DNA of 64,000 nucleotides from Microbacterium arborescens (lineage in GTDB: Bacteria > Actinomycetota > Actinomycetes > Actinomycetales > Microbacteriaceae), in assembly GCF_030369635.1 (NCBI RefSeq), contig NZ_CP128474.1:2542001-2606000 (forward strand), written 5' to 3'. The position numbers and the translations under genes are program-made. The notes below the pieces were generated by a model. That model was given only the letters and a program-made list of their open reading frames with translations, ran no database searches and had not been told where the DNA came from. This document shows positions 18,980 to 27,918 of this stretch, one piece after another. Within the stretch, counting starts at the first letter, position 1; each line of letters opens with the position of its first letter.

Positions 18980-21417
18980 TACGGCACCCGAACCTGACGA
19001 CATCCCAGCAGTGTGTGTGGCCCGTTGCCGTTGTTGTTGATCGCGTAAACGCAGGCATCGTATGTGCCGGGAGACACCGCACGGGTGACTGAGAATCCGT
19101 GCTGCGGCCCCGACGCCGGGTAAGCGCCAGCCACGTCCGCACGGGTTCGGTCGGCCGTGTGCGCGGTTCCGACTCCGCTGATGTACACGTGGACCGCAAT
19201 CGGATCAGGTGTGTCCGGATCAATCGCCCATCCGTCGACGACGATGTTCCGCCCCGCCACCGACACCGCTTCGAGATTCCCGAAAGGAGGCTTCTCGTTG
19301 GTGCCTACGACAATGGCCCGGCATCCCAGCAGCGTATTGCCGCCGGCGCCGTTGTTGATCGCGTAGGCACACACGTCCGACCGGCCGGGTGGCGCATTCA
19401 TGACCTGCGAGAAGCCGTGATTGGGCCCTTGCGCGGGGTACACCGCGCCGACGTCGGCGCGAGGAAGGTCGGCGTTATAGGCCACGCCCCTGGATCCCAC
19501 GTAGAGATGCACCGATATGGCGTCTGAGGTGTCCTCATCCAACGCCCATCCGCTTACGGCGACAGTCGCCCCTCGCACGGTGACACCCTCGAGGACACCA
19601 ATCGGCGCGCGCCCGAGATCAGGCAATCGCGCTGTGATCGTCTTGCAGCCCAGAGACGTGTCGCCGCCTCGTCCGTTGTTCAGGGCGGTGACGCACACAC
19701 GTGTTTCGCCGACGGGAACCTGAATCTTCGCAACGAACCCATGCTGCGAACCGAACGAGGGATACGCTGCCCCGACATCCGCGCGGACGTTGTCAGCGGC
19801 GATGGTGGTGATCACTCCGCCCGCGTCCACACGGACGCGGATAGGCGCGGCCGTGTCGGGGTCGATCGTCCAGCCGCTGACTGTGAGTGTCTGGCCGTCG
19901 GCCGAGAGCCCCTCGTACACACCGAACGGAGCACGCCCCTGGTCGCTCGGCGCAGTCACAGTGACGTTTCGGCACCCGAGGAGCACGTTGCTACCAAAGC
20001 CGGTGTTGATCGCGTATGCGCAGACGTCGTACGTGCCGGGAGCAGCGGGGAGGGTGGCCCCGAAACCGTGGGCGGCACCGTAGAGCGGATAAGCAGCGGC
20101 GATGTCGGGACGATTAGCGTCCGCACGCAAAGCCGTTCCCGTGGACCCTACATACACATGCACGTCGACGGAATCGCGGGTATCGGGATCCAGCGCCCAG
20201 CCGCCCACCGTCACACCGCCTGCGGTCGCCGACACACCCTCGAGGTTTCCCACTGGCGACCCAGCGAGGGCTGCGACTTTCGAGCATCCGATCTGCGAGT
20301 TCCCTCCCGGACCCACGTTGATGCCGTACACACACACCTCGTTGCTGCCCGCAGCCGAGGCCGGGACAGTCACGGAGAAGCCATGGCGTGACCCGAGGTG
20401 AGGGAGCGCAGCGCCAACGTCGGCACGATCACCATCTGCGGTGAAGGCGTAGCCGACACCGTTCACATACACGTGGACGGCGATGGGGTTGCTGGTGTCG
20501 GGGTCCGCGGCCCAACCAGAGACCTCGAACGTCCCCGGCCTCGCCTGGACGGCATCGACGCTACCGAACGGTCCGGACGGATTCGCCGGAGGCTGTGGCT
20601 GCGTCGACCCGAACCAGTCGGTGTAGAGCCGCCAGAAGTTGCGGTTTCCGTATGAGGAGCAGGTGTCTCCCGTGCCATACAGGTTGTTGAGCGCGGCCTG
20701 GTTGGGCACGTACGGCGTGTAGATGTAGAGACCGGCGGTGGCCTGGTTCTCGATGTAGACCCGCTGCGTCCCGCAGTTGTTGTACGGGTGGTACAGGATG
20801 TTGTTCCACCGGCCAGCCTGGTAGCCGAAGTCCTGCGGGAAAGCCTTGTAGATCTTGTACTGCCGGGCCGCGTAGTACACCTGGTAGAAGAAGCCCAGCG
20901 TCGCCGAATCACACGGAGCCGTGTCAGGGCACCCCTGCCCGGTAGCTGCTGCGTAAGCGCGCGCTGTCGGAGCGTTCCAGGTGACCAGAGACTGCTCCTT
21001 CTCGAGCAGCACCAGGATGACCTTCTGGCTGATGCCGCACGAGCGGGCGACGCGATCGATGATCGTCGACGCGCTCTCGTTGCCGCGACCCTCGTACCCG
21101 TTGCAGTAGCGGTCGGACGGGCGGTTGTCGGTGTTCTGCCGGTAGTCCTTCAGACACGTGAAACCCGAGGCGCACGACCGCACCTGACGCTCCATGAATG
21201 CCTGGATCTCGGGCGATCCCATCGCATTCGAGTCGTAGAAGGCGGCGTCGCTGATGATGTTGCCGGGGTTGAAGTCCGATCCCGATGCGGCCGCGGCAGC
21301 CGGAGCCGGAGCGATCGACGACGACAACGCCACCGGCGCCGCGACGAGCAGCGCGATAGCGCACACCCATGCGGCGAGGACCGCGACGGACGAGCGGATG
21401 CTGCGACGCGCGCTCAC
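18979..21417 (-). CDS. Secreted protein: N-terminal lysozyme-like region plus five ~100-residue repeats
   Basis: 812 residues. Residues 1-42 are a signal peptide (hydrophobic 10-30, Ala-rich cleavage region near 42). About 45-275 is a cysteine-containing domain with LVLLEKEQSLVTWNAP at 135-150; a Glu on a helix in that setting recalls lytic transglycosylase/lysozyme-like folds, but I cannot name the family. Residues 282-383, 387-488, 496-597, 602-705 and 710-812 are five repeats, each with a variant of SGWALDPDT, a HVYV strand, RADVGAAYP, a HGF and a paired-Cys segment C-x-Y-A-I-N...GC. The repeats are probably wall- or glycan-binding. Its stop is TAA; its start overlaps the lipoprotein gene stop. 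It is embedded in the polysaccharide locus. Confidence 0.75.
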   Translation of the reverse strand: MSARRSIRSSVAVLAAWVCAIALLVAAPVALSSSIAPAPAAAAASGSDFNPGNIISDAAFYDSNAMGSPEIQAFMERQVRSCASGFTCLKDYRQNTDNRPSDRYCNGYEGRGNESASTIIDRVARSCGISQKVILVLLEKEQSLVTWNAPTARAYAAATGQGCPDTAPCDSATLGFFYQVYYAARQYKIYKAFPQDFGYQAGRWNNILYHPYNNCGTQRVYIENQATAGLYIYTPYVPNQAALNNLYGTGDTCSSYGNRNFWRLYTDWFGSTQPQPPANPSGPFGSVDAVQARPGTFEVSGWAADPDTSNPIAVHVYVNGVGYAFTADGDRADVGAALPHLGSRHGFSVTVPASAAGSNEVCVYGINVGPGGNSQIGCSKVAALAGSPVGNLEGVSATAGGVTVGGWALDPDTRDSVDVHVYVGSTGTALRADANRPDIAAAYPLYGAAHGFGATLPAAPGTYDVCAYAINTGFGSNVLLGCRNVTVTAPSDQGRAPFGVYEGLSADGQTLTVSGWTIDPDTAAPIRVRVDAGGVITTIAADNVRADVGAAYPSFGSQHGFVAKIQVPVGETRVCVTALNNGRGGDTSLGCKTITARLPDLGRAPIGVLEGVTVRGATVAVSGWALDEDTSDAISVHLYVGSRGVAYNADLPRADVGAVYPAQGPNHGFSQVMNAPPGRSDVCAYAINNGAGGNTLLGCRAIVVGTNEKPPFGNLEAVSVAGRNIVVDGWAIDPDTPDPIAVHVYISGVGTAHTADRTRADVAGAYPASGPQHGFSVTRAVSPGTYDACVYAINNNGNGPHTLLGCRQVRVP
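18982..20574 (-). repeat. Five tandem ~305-bp coding repeats
   Basis: These encode the five C-terminal repeats of the secreted protein. They are diverged at DNA level but keep SGW-x-D-x-D-T, RADVGAAYP-like, HGF and GCK/GCR motifs at constant spacing. Each unit carries two cysteines, suggesting one disulfide per repeat. Confidence 0.8.
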
Positions 21418-21947
21418 TGGCTCGACTCGACGCTCGAGTCGGCGGAACGCGCCCGCGTCGACGAGGACTCGTACCGCACATCGAACCGCGTTGCCGCGGA
21501 GTCGGACGCGACGTCGGCCGACATGAGGCCGCAGTACGTCACACCGTTACCGGCCGTGCTGGTGATGGTGGCCACCCCGACGCCGTCGACGCGGAGCGTG
21601 CAGGTGCCGTCATCCTCGCTGACGCCCGGGACCATCGCCGTCACCTCGAGGGTCGCACCCCGCTGCTCGGCGGTGATGATGAGGACCTCACCGTTGTAGG
21701 GGGTGTCCACTTCGACCGTTTCCGTCGGAACCGGCACGTCGGGGGTCGCGGCGTCGTCCGGAGTCGGCGTCGGTGTCGGCTCGGGAGTCGGGCTCTCAAG
21801 GGTCGCCGTCGGAGTCGGAGTCATCGCGCCACCCACGGGGGTGGCGCAAGCGCTCAAGGCCAGCATCCCGACAACGAGGCCGCCGAAGAGGCGGAAGCTC
21901 GTCGCGGTCACCGAGGTCGTGGTTCTGCGCGCACGGGGAGAGGTCAC
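21414..21947 (-). CDS. Putative lipoprotein
   Basis: 177 residues. The signal peptide ends in a lipobox (GMLALSACATP; Cys near residue 35), followed by a long Pro/Thr linker (TPTPTATLESPTPEPTPTP) that would span the wall. The C-terminal domain is about 85 residues and contains two cysteines. I do not recognise the domain. GTG start; CACAAT lies 6 bases upstream, so it may be leaderless. Its stop overlaps the start of the secreted repeat protein (4 bases), so the two are coupled and probably act together at the cell surface. Confidence 0.7.
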   Translation of the reverse strand: MTSPRARRTTTSVTATSFRLFGGLVVGMLALSACATPVGGAMTPTPTATLESPTPEPTPTPTPDDAATPDVPVPTETVEVDTPYNGEVLIITAEQRGATLEVTAMVPGVSEDDGTCTLRVDGVGVATITSTAGNGVTYCGLMSADVASDSAATRFDVRYESSSTRARSADSSVESSQ

Positions 21948-22021
21948 GCTTTTATTGTGCGGCCAGCGCCGCGTTCACACAGCATCCACGCCGATTCGTC
22001 ATCCGTCCGTTACGGCGGCGC

Positions 22022-22954
22022 TCAGCGCGACATCCGGCGGCGCAGGCGACGTAGCCGCGACCAGATCGGCTGGTGCGCATCGATCTCGGCTCGGATGACA
22101 GCCCGCTGATCTCGCTGTTCGCGCCGCAACGACTCGACCTCGCTCCGCAGCTCCGCGACGATGCGACGTTCCATGGCTCCCAGGTAGAGCGGCAGGCCGG
22201 CACCGTTCTCCGCCACCCAGGAGCGGAGCTCACGGTCGCGCACGATCATGTCGTCACGGTCGTGGAGATGCTCCAACGCGAACATACTGTTCCCCTCGGC
22301 ACCCGACGCCCCCGGACGCTGAGTCCAGAAGGCCAGCGGCTCTCCCCCGATGAAGCCGAGCGTCCCCACAGCAAGGACGCGGAGGTAGAACTCCCAGTCC
22401 TCGACGGCTTCGAGCGACTCGTCGTAGGGACCGACCTGTTCGTGAAGCGCGCGACGGTAGAGCAACGAGATGGGGACAGCGCGGTTGACCTCGAGCAGAT
22501 CGATGAAGCGCAGCGCCGTCAGATCGGCCCAGAACGGCACGCGTCCCGTCTCGACCCACCGCCCCGCGCGCTTCTGCTCGTAGACGATCGCGGTCGCGAC
22601 GCCGACCCCGGAGTCGTTCGGGTGGTCGTCGAGAAAAGCGACGGTGCGCTCGAGGAACTCCGGAGCCCAGAGGTCGTCATCGTCGTGGATGACGACGAAC
22701 TCGGTGTCGAGAGCCTCCACGCCGGTGTTCGCCGCGGCGCATCGGCCGCCCGGGGCCCGCGAGTCGAGGACCGTCACGGTGTCGACGGCGGCGGACGCCG
22801 ACACCACGGCGTCGACGGCGGTCCGGTCGCTGCCGTCGTTGACCACGACGATCCGTCGGTCGCCGAAGGTCTGGGCGGCGACGTCGGCGAGGGCCCGAGC
22901 GAGGAACTCGGGCCGGTCGGCCGTGCGGATGACGACTCCTACGCGTGCGGGCAT
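22022..22954 (-). CDS. Glycosyltransferase family 2 with C-terminal coiled coil
   Basis: 310 residues. GT-A fold: VGVVIRTADRPEFLARAL, VVVNDGSDRTA, and the metal-binding VVIHDDDDLWAPEFLE. The middle has AVEDWEFYLRVLA, typical of GT2 enzymes that use NDP-hexoses. The last 50 residues are Arg/Glu-rich and predicted to form a coiled coil, possibly binding a partner or the membrane surface. TAGGGT ends 6 bases before the ATG, so it is probably leaderless and has its own promoter inside the 34-base gap after the GT4 gene. Confidence 0.85.
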   Translation of the reverse strand: MPARVGVVIRTADRPEFLARALADVAAQTFGDRRIVVVNDGSDRTAVDAVVSASAAVDTVTVLDSRAPGGRCAAANTGVEALDTEFVVIHDDDDLWAPEFLERTVAFLDDHPNDSGVGVATAIVYEQKRAGRWVETGRVPFWADLTALRFIDLLEVNRAVPISLLYRRALHEQVGPYDESLEAVEDWEFYLRVLAVGTLGFIGGEPLAFWTQRPGASGAEGNSMFALEHLHDRDDMIVRDRELRSWVAENGAGLPLYLGAMERRIVAELRSEVESLRREQRDQRAVIRAEIDAHQPIWSRLRRLRRRMSR

Positions 22955-22960
22955 GTGTCC

Positions 22961-22966
22961 ACCCTA
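22961..22966 (-). promoter_or_regulatory. Candidate -10 (TAGGGT), leaderless GT2 gene
   Basis: TAGGGT on the minus strand, ending 6 bases before ATG 22954. No Shine-Dalgarno. Confidence 0.6.
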
Positions 22967-22988
22967 GGAGGGAAGATCTACCGACAGC

Positions 22989-24074
22989 TCACAGCTCGGC
23001 GTGGAGCGCCCACACGCGCTCTGCGTGATCGCGCCACGAGAACGCTCGGCCGCGGTCGCCGGCGCGCACAGCCCACCGGTGCAGCTCGTCCGGCGACGAC
23101 AACACCTCTCCCGCAGCATCCCGCAGCTCGTCGAACGGCGCGACGCGCGCGCCGTCGAGCAGCACCTCGTGATGCACGGGTGAGTCGCACGCGACGACGG
23201 GAACGCCCAGCACCATCGCCTCGACCGCGCGCCAGGGGAACCCCGACCCGTCGGAGAGCGCGATCAGCAGCACGGCCGCGTCGAGGACGGCAGCTCGGTC
23301 GGCGGCATCGAGCCGGCCGGGAACGATGACGCGGTCGCGGTCGATCCCGGCCCCGGCGATCGCGCTCGCCACTTCGGCCGGCTCGTCGAACACGACGACG
23401 CTGGAGGTCTGCTCCCCCGCGATCGAGGCCAGCACGGCGCGCAGCTGCTCCTCGGTGCCGCCGGCGACGACGGCCACACGATCGGGCACGCCCAGCTCGC
23501 GCCGCCGCCCGACCGCGTCGGTCGGGACGCGGAAGTCCCCGGGCGCGGCGCCGGGGATGACCCGGATCCGGCCACTGAGCTTGGGCGCGATCTCGGCGAG
23601 ACGGTGCGCGGTGGCGTGCGCGGGGACCACGACGGCATCCGCATGCTTCTCAGCGCGCTTGAGCAGCGCTCGATGGGCGAGCAGCGTCGCCCGGGGGAAC
23701 AGTGCGGGCGTGTCCCAGACGGCGAGGTCCCAGACGGTGACCACGGTCTGCTCGTTGTCGTGCGCTCGATCGTGCTTGACGAGCGGGGCCAGCAACGTGG
23801 GGGCGTGTAAGAGACCGCCCGCGACGCCTCCCGAGATGCCCATCGGCCACGAGGCCAGCAGGCCCGTTCGAGGGAACGGCGCCCGGATGGTCTGGGCGAC
23901 ACCGCTGAGCGCGGAGGCGGCATCCACGGCATCCGACGGGACGACGGCGGCTACCTCGCATCGCGCCGGCGCGGTCTCGATGAGCGCGCGCGCCACCTCG
24001 AGGGATGCCTCGGCGGAGTCGGCGTCGACGACGTCGGTCAGTTGGTCGAGGACGACACGGAGGACGGTGGCCAT
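22989..24074 (-). CDS. Glycosyltransferase family 4
   Basis: 361 residues with a GT-B layout. The C-terminal donor site reads ALSDGSGFPWRAVEAMVLGVPVVACD, a variant of the GT4 'E-G-F-G-L-P-x-x-E-A-M' motif in which Gly-Ser-Gly-Phe-Pro replaces the usual order while the second Glu (VEAM) is kept. The middle has VVVPAHATAHRLAEIAP. It follows the LCP gene by 3 bases on the same strand, so it is probably cotranscribed with it. Likely role: sugar transfer in wall-glycan assembly. Substrate unknown. Confidence 0.8.
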   Translation of the reverse strand: MATVLRVVLDQLTDVVDADSAEASLEVARALIETAPARCEVAAVVPSDAVDAASALSGVAQTIRAPFPRTGLLASWPMGISGGVAGGLLHAPTLLAPLVKHDRAHDNEQTVVTVWDLAVWDTPALFPRATLLAHRALLKRAEKHADAVVVPAHATAHRLAEIAPKLSGRIRVIPGAAPGDFRVPTDAVGRRRELGVPDRVAVVAGGTEEQLRAVLASIAGEQTSSVVVFDEPAEVASAIAGAGIDRDRVIVPGRLDAADRAAVLDAAVLLIALSDGSGFPWRAVEAMVLGVPVVACDSPVHHEVLLDGARVAPFDELRDAAGEVLSSPDELHRWAVRAGDRGRAFSWRDHAERVWALHAEL

Positions 24075-24077
24075 CGC

Positions 24078-25520
24078 TCAGCCCTCCGGCGCCGGGGTCG
24101 GGGTCTGCGGGTGGAGCGCATCCTGCACCATCTGCCGGACGAGAGCCCAATCGGGGTCGGCCTCCTCGATGCCGTTCTCGGGAGTCAGCTCGATCGTGGT
24201 GACCGGCTGCTCCTTGGCCTTCATCGCGATGTCGGCGAGGAACGGCAGGAGGTCGGCGGGGATGTCGGTCTGCACGAGTACCTGCCCGGCGTCGGCGATC
24301 TCGGTGAACCGATCGAGCACGTTCTGCGGCGTCATCTGGGCGAGGATCGCCTGCTGCAGCTCGCGCTGGCGGCGCATCCGGTCGAAGTCGCTCGTCGTGT
24401 AGCGCGAGCGGGCGTACCACTGGGCGGTGTCGCCGTCCATGTGCTGCTGTCCGGCCTCGATCCACCCCTCGGCCCAGTCCTCGGCGCTCTGGCCCTCGTA
24501 GCGCGGGCCGCCGCCCTTGGGCAGGCGCTCGACGACGTTGATGTCGACACCGCCGAGGGCATCGACGAGGTCGGCGAAGCCCTTCATGTCGATGAAGACG
24601 TAGTACGGGATGGTGATGCCCAGGATTCCCTCGACGGCGTCCTTGGTCGCCTCGACGCCCGGCGACGACCCGTCGCCTCGGGCGTCGGGGTACATCGCGT
24701 CGCCATCGCGACAGATCTCGACCTCGGTCTGCAGCTGGTTGATGCCGCTGCTCCACCCGCAGTTCGGATCGACACGGCCCTCGTGGACGTCGGGGTATAG
24801 GTCGTGCATCGGTCCCGGCGCGAACGGGAAATGCCCCATGTCGCGCGGCACACCGGTGATCGTCGTCGCCCCCGTCTCGGCGTTGACCGAGACGACGGAG
24901 ATCGAGTCGAACCGCATCGAGTCGCGCCCCTCACCGCTGTCGGCGCCGAGCAGGAGGACGTTGTAGTACCCGTCCGACGGCGGAACGCTGGGTCCGCTCG
25001 CCCCGAAGACGGTGCTGAGGGTCTCGCGCACCGAGTTGACCCGGTCGAAGGTCCAGGCTGCCGCGGACGTCGATGCGACGGCGAGGAGGATCGCGAGGAG
25101 CGGCACGCCGATGCGGGCGACCGTGCCGGCGCGGACGAGCTTCACCAGGCGCAGCGTGTCGATGGTGAGCACGATCCACAGCACCGCATAGAACGCGATG
25201 ACCGCCTGGACGATCAGGAGGACGAACCAGTTGGTCGCCAGCGACAGCAGGAGGGGGCGCCAGAGCAGCCCGGTCAGCACGGTCAGCAGTGCGAGGACCC
25301 ACATGGTGATCGTGGCCGCGAGACCGAAACGCCCGAGGCGCCGGTTGCCCGCGAGTACCTGGGCCGACCCGGGCAGCACGAAGTTGAGCACGACGAGCCA
25401 CCAGCCGCGTCGTCCCATCACCTCGGGCGACGACGTATCGGGATGCCGGAGGGGACGCTCCTCGATCAGGCTCGAGGAACGCGGCCGGGCGGAGCTTCGC
25501 GGCGGTGCGCCGACGCTCAC
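24078..25520 (-). CDS. LytR-CpsA-Psr (LCP) family protein with extra N-terminal membrane segments
   Basis: 480 residues. LCP proteins transfer polyprenyl-linked glycopolymers onto peptidoglycan at the outer face. The LCP core runs from about 185 to 425: [34 protein letters not shown] (conserved Arg and Asp), [40 protein letters not shown]. Instead of the usual single anchor, four hydrophobic segments lie in residues 35-165, starting with [22 protein letters not shown] start overlapping the purE stop (GTGA). It is the likely ligase for the polymer made by this locus. Confidence 0.92.
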   Translation of the reverse strand: MSVGAPPRSSARPRSSSLIEERPLRHPDTSSPEVMGRRGWWLVVLNFVLPGSAQVLAGNRRLGRFGLAATITMWVLALLTVLTGLLWRPLLLSLATNWFVLLIVQAVIAFYAVLWIVLTIDTLRLVKLVRAGTVARIGVPLLAILLAVASTSAAAWTFDRVNSVRETLSTVFGASGPSVPPSDGYYNVLLLGADSGEGRDSMRFDSISVVSVNAETGATTITGVPRDMGHFPFAPGPMHDLYPDVHEGRVDPNCGWSSGINQLQTEVEICRDGDAMYPDARGDGSSPGVEATKDAVEGILGITIPYYVFIDMKGFADLVDALGGVDINVVERLPKGGGPRYEGQSAEDWAEGWIEAGQQHMDGDTAQWYARSRYTTSDFDRMRRQRELQQAILAQMTPQNVLDRFTEIADAGQVLVQTDIPADLLPFLADIAMKAKEQPVTTIELTPENGIEEADPDWALVRQMVQDALHPQTPTPAPEG

Positions 25521-26035
25521 AGGGATTCCTTCAGGCGGCGGTTCTTCTCTTCGACCTGCTGCTCGAGCCCGCGCGCGTACTCCTCGAGCCGGTCGGCGAG
25601 CGCCGGATCAGCGGCCCCGATGATGCGCGCGGCGAGGAGGCCGGCGTTCTTCGCTCCGTTGATCGAGACGGTGGCGACGGGGATGCCGCCGGGCATCTGC
25701 ACGATGCTCAACAGGGAGTCGAGCCCGTCGAGGGTTGCGAGCTGGACGGGAACCCCCACGACAGGGAGGGGCGTCAGCGATGCGAGCATGCCCGGGAGGT
25801 GCGCTGCTCCTCCGGCTCCCGCGATGATGACGCGCAGCCCGCGCCCGCGTGCCTCACGGCCGTAACGCAGCAGCTTGTCGGGCGTGCGGTGGGCCGAGAC
25901 GACCTCGACCTCGTGCGCGATGCCCAGGTCGGTCAGTGCCTGCGATGCGTCGCTCATGACGCGCCAATCGGAGTCCGAACCCATGACGACTCCGACCAGC
26001 GGAGCGTCCGACGAATGCAGCGGCGAGGATGTCAC
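25517..26035 (-). CDS. purE: 5-(carboxyamino)imidazole ribonucleotide mutase
   Basis: 172 residues. Purine synthesis: N5-CAIR to CAIR, working with PurK encoded just upstream. MGSDSDW, SAHRTPD and [12 protein letters not shown] are the signature active-site segments of class I PurE. The tail after residue 150 is Lys/Glu-rich. GTG start with TAACCT 6 bases upstream, so it is probably leaderless and can be transcribed independently of purK. The stop overlaps the LCP start, coupling a purine gene to a wall gene. Confidence 0.95.
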   Translation of the reverse strand: MTSSPLHSSDAPLVGVVMGSDSDWRVMSDASQALTDLGIAHEVEVVSAHRTPDKLLRYGREARGRGLRVIIAGAGGAAHLPGMLASLTPLPVVGVPVQLATLDGLDSLLSIVQMPGGIPVATVSINGAKNAGLLAARIIGAADPALADRLEEYARGLEQQVEEKNRRLKESL

Positions 26036-26041
26036 CGACCC

Positions 26042-26047
26042 AGGTTA
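26042..26047 (-). promoter_or_regulatory. Candidate -10 (TAACCT), leaderless purE
   Basis: TAACCT on the minus strand, ending 6 bases before GTG 26035. No Shine-Dalgarno. Confidence 0.55.
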
Positions 26048-26095
26048 GGCGGGCCACCTGAGGAATCCCCGGAGCGGCGCGGTACCCGGTGATGC

Positions 26096-27223
26096 TCAGT
26101 CGTCGAAGTGCGCGGCCACCACGCGGGCGTCGCCCACGACGGCGTCGAGGTCGTCGCCCGAGAGGTTCACGTGACCGACCTTGCGTCCCGGCCGCGGCGC
26201 CTTGCCGTACGTGTGCACCTTCGCGCCCGGGTGGGCCTCGAGAGCGGCGGGGATGCGCGCGGCGAGCGAGTCGGAGACGGGGCCGCCCAGGATGTTGATC
26301 ATGACCGACCACGGCGCGCGCGGCGACGTGTCGCCGAGCGGAAGGTCGAGCACTGCGCGCAGGTGCTGCTCGAACTGTCCGGTCACGGCGCCGTCCTGGC
26401 TCCAGTGACCGCTGTTGTGCGGCCGCATCGCGAGCTCGTTGACGAGCAGACGGTCGTCTGCCGTCTCGAAGAGCTCGACGGCGAGCATGCCCGTCACACC
26501 CAGCCCCTCCGCGATCGAGACGCCGATGCTCTCGGCGACCTCGACCAGGCGCCGGCCCGCCCGCGGCGCCGGAGCGATGACCTCGGCGCACACGCCGTCG
26601 CGCTGCACGGTCTCCACCACGGGGTACGAACGCCACGCCCCCGAGGGCCGGCGTGCGACCTGCTGAGCGAGCTCGCGCGTGAACTCCACGAGCTCTTCGA
26701 CGAGGAGCTGTCCGCCGGGTTCGAGCGCGTCGAGCCAGTCGGCCGCCTCCTCGGCGGCGCGCACGACGCGCACGCCTTTGCCGTCGTAACCGCCGCGCGG
26801 GGTCTTCACGACAGCACGCCCGCCGTTGTCGTCGAGGAACGCCTGCAGACCGGCGGCATCCGAGATCGCGGCCCACTCGGGCTGCGGCATGTCGAGCTCG
26901 GCGAGGCGAGCGCGCATACGCAGCTTGTCCTGCGCGTAGAAGAGCGCGTCGGGGCCGGGGTGCACGGCCACGCCCTCGTCGACGAGGGCACGCAGAACGT
27001 CCTGCGGCACGTGCTCGTGGTCGAAGGTGATGACGTCGACGTCGCGGGCGAATGACCGGACCGTCTCGAGGTCGCGATAGTCACCCGTCGACGTCGCCGC
27101 GATGGCGGCGGACATCCCGGGCTCCTCGGCCAGCACCCGCACGTCGATTCCCAGCTCGACGGCCGGCGCGATCATCATGCGGGCCAGCTGTCCTCCGCCG
27201 ACGATTCCTACTCGCAACGACAT
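26096..27223 (-). CDS. purK: 5-(carboxyamino)imidazole ribonucleotide synthase (ATP-grasp)
   Basis: 375 residues. ATP- and bicarbonate-dependent conversion of AIR to N5-CAIR. It has the N-terminal VGIVGGGQLARMMIAPAVEL, the ATP-grasp core VVKTPRGGYDGKGVRVVR, and C-terminal LAMRPHNSGHWSQDGAVTGQFEQ, all PurK hallmarks. ATG 27223 is chosen because GGAGGAG lies 5 bases upstream; a frame extending to 27259 has no signal. Its 60-base gap to purE contains the separate purE promoter. Confidence 0.95.
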   Translation of the reverse strand: MSLRVGIVGGGQLARMMIAPAVELGIDVRVLAEEPGMSAAIAATSTGDYRDLETVRSFARDVDVITFDHEHVPQDVLRALVDEGVAVHPGPDALFYAQDKLRMRARLAELDMPQPEWAAISDAAGLQAFLDDNGGRAVVKTPRGGYDGKGVRVVRAAEEAADWLDALEPGGQLLVEELVEFTRELAQQVARRPSGAWRSYPVVETVQRDGVCAEVIAPAPRAGRRLVEVAESIGVSIAEGLGVTGMLAVELFETADDRLLVNELAMRPHNSGHWSQDGAVTGQFEQHLRAVLDLPLGDTSPRAPWSVMINILGGPVSDSLAARIPAALEAHPGAKVHTYGKAPRPGRKVGHVNLSGDDLDAVVGDARVVAAHFDD

Positions 27224-27228
27224 GGCGC

Positions 27229-27235
27229 CTCCTCC
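27229..27235 (-). promoter_or_regulatory. Shine-Dalgarno GGAGGAG fixing the purK start
   Basis: GGAGGAG on the minus strand, 5 bases before ATG 27223. It is one of the strongest ribosome-binding sites in the window and rules out the 12-residue longer reading. Confidence 0.75.
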
Positions 27236-27301
27236 GGTTTCGGATCCATCATCGCGCACAGCGGGCCACGCGACCGCACGTGCGATCGGACTCGGACGGG
27301 C

Positions 27302-27856
27302 TCAGGATTCGGAACCGATGACCGGCATGCTGTGCGAGTCGCGATGCGCGAGGATCTGGCTGACCTCGACCTGGTCCGCGAGCACCTCGTGGACGAGCGC
27401 GACAGCCGGGATGCTGCGCAGCCGCATCGAGGGGTCGACGCCGTTCGAGAGCGTCAGGGTTCCCGTGCCGTTCAGTCGCTGCAGCGGGCCGCGCGACTCA
27501 TCGATGCCGTAGCCGCGGATGTGGCTGAGCTCGGACCGGCGACGCACGATGAGTCCCGAGGTCTCGATGACCCGGCGCGTCGTGATCGTGTACGAATGCG
27601 CGAGCCAGCGCAGGAACGGCAGCACGACGAGCAGCACGACCACCAGCCCCGCGGCCGACCAGAGCATGACATCCGTGAACGGCGCGGGGAGGTTGTCGGT
27701 GAAGTACCCCGTGACACCCGCGACGACGATGAGCAGAAGCGCAGGCCACAACAGCGGCCCGGCGTGCGGGCGCAGCCGGGCGACGCGCAGCTCGGGCGCG
27801 GCGGCACCGAGCGCGGGCGCGACGGGTCGGCCGAACGAGGCTGCGGGCTGTGTCAC
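27302..27856 (-). CDS. PH-domain (bPH2-type) membrane protein
   Basis: 184 residues. Two membrane segments (LLWPALLLIVVAGVTGYF and MLWSAAGLVVVLLVVLPFL) are followed by a bacterial PH domain with the strand HSYTITTRRVIETSGLIVRR, then IDESRGPLQRLNGTGTLTL. A similar protein stands between purK and birA in mycobacteria (Rv3278c, from memory). Function unknown. GTG start; CATGAT lies 6 bases upstream, a weak leaderless signal. Confidence 0.8.
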   Translation of the reverse strand: MTQPAASFGRPVAPALGAAAPELRVARLRPHAGPLLWPALLLIVVAGVTGYFTDNLPAPFTDVMLWSAAGLVVVLLVVLPFLRWLAHSYTITTRRVIETSGLIVRRRSELSHIRGYGIDESRGPLQRLNGTGTLTLSNGVDPSMRLRSIPAVALVHEVLADQVEVSQILAHRDSHSMPVIGSES

Positions 27857-27918
27857 AGCACCATCATGACCCGCCGGTACGACAACGCGACGACGGCACG
27901 CCCGGATGCCGCGAGGCC

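Noticed and set aside
18982..20574. CRISPR-like or tandem DNA repeat
   Set aside because: The repeats are coding, about 305 bases long and diverged; they reflect protein domain duplication.
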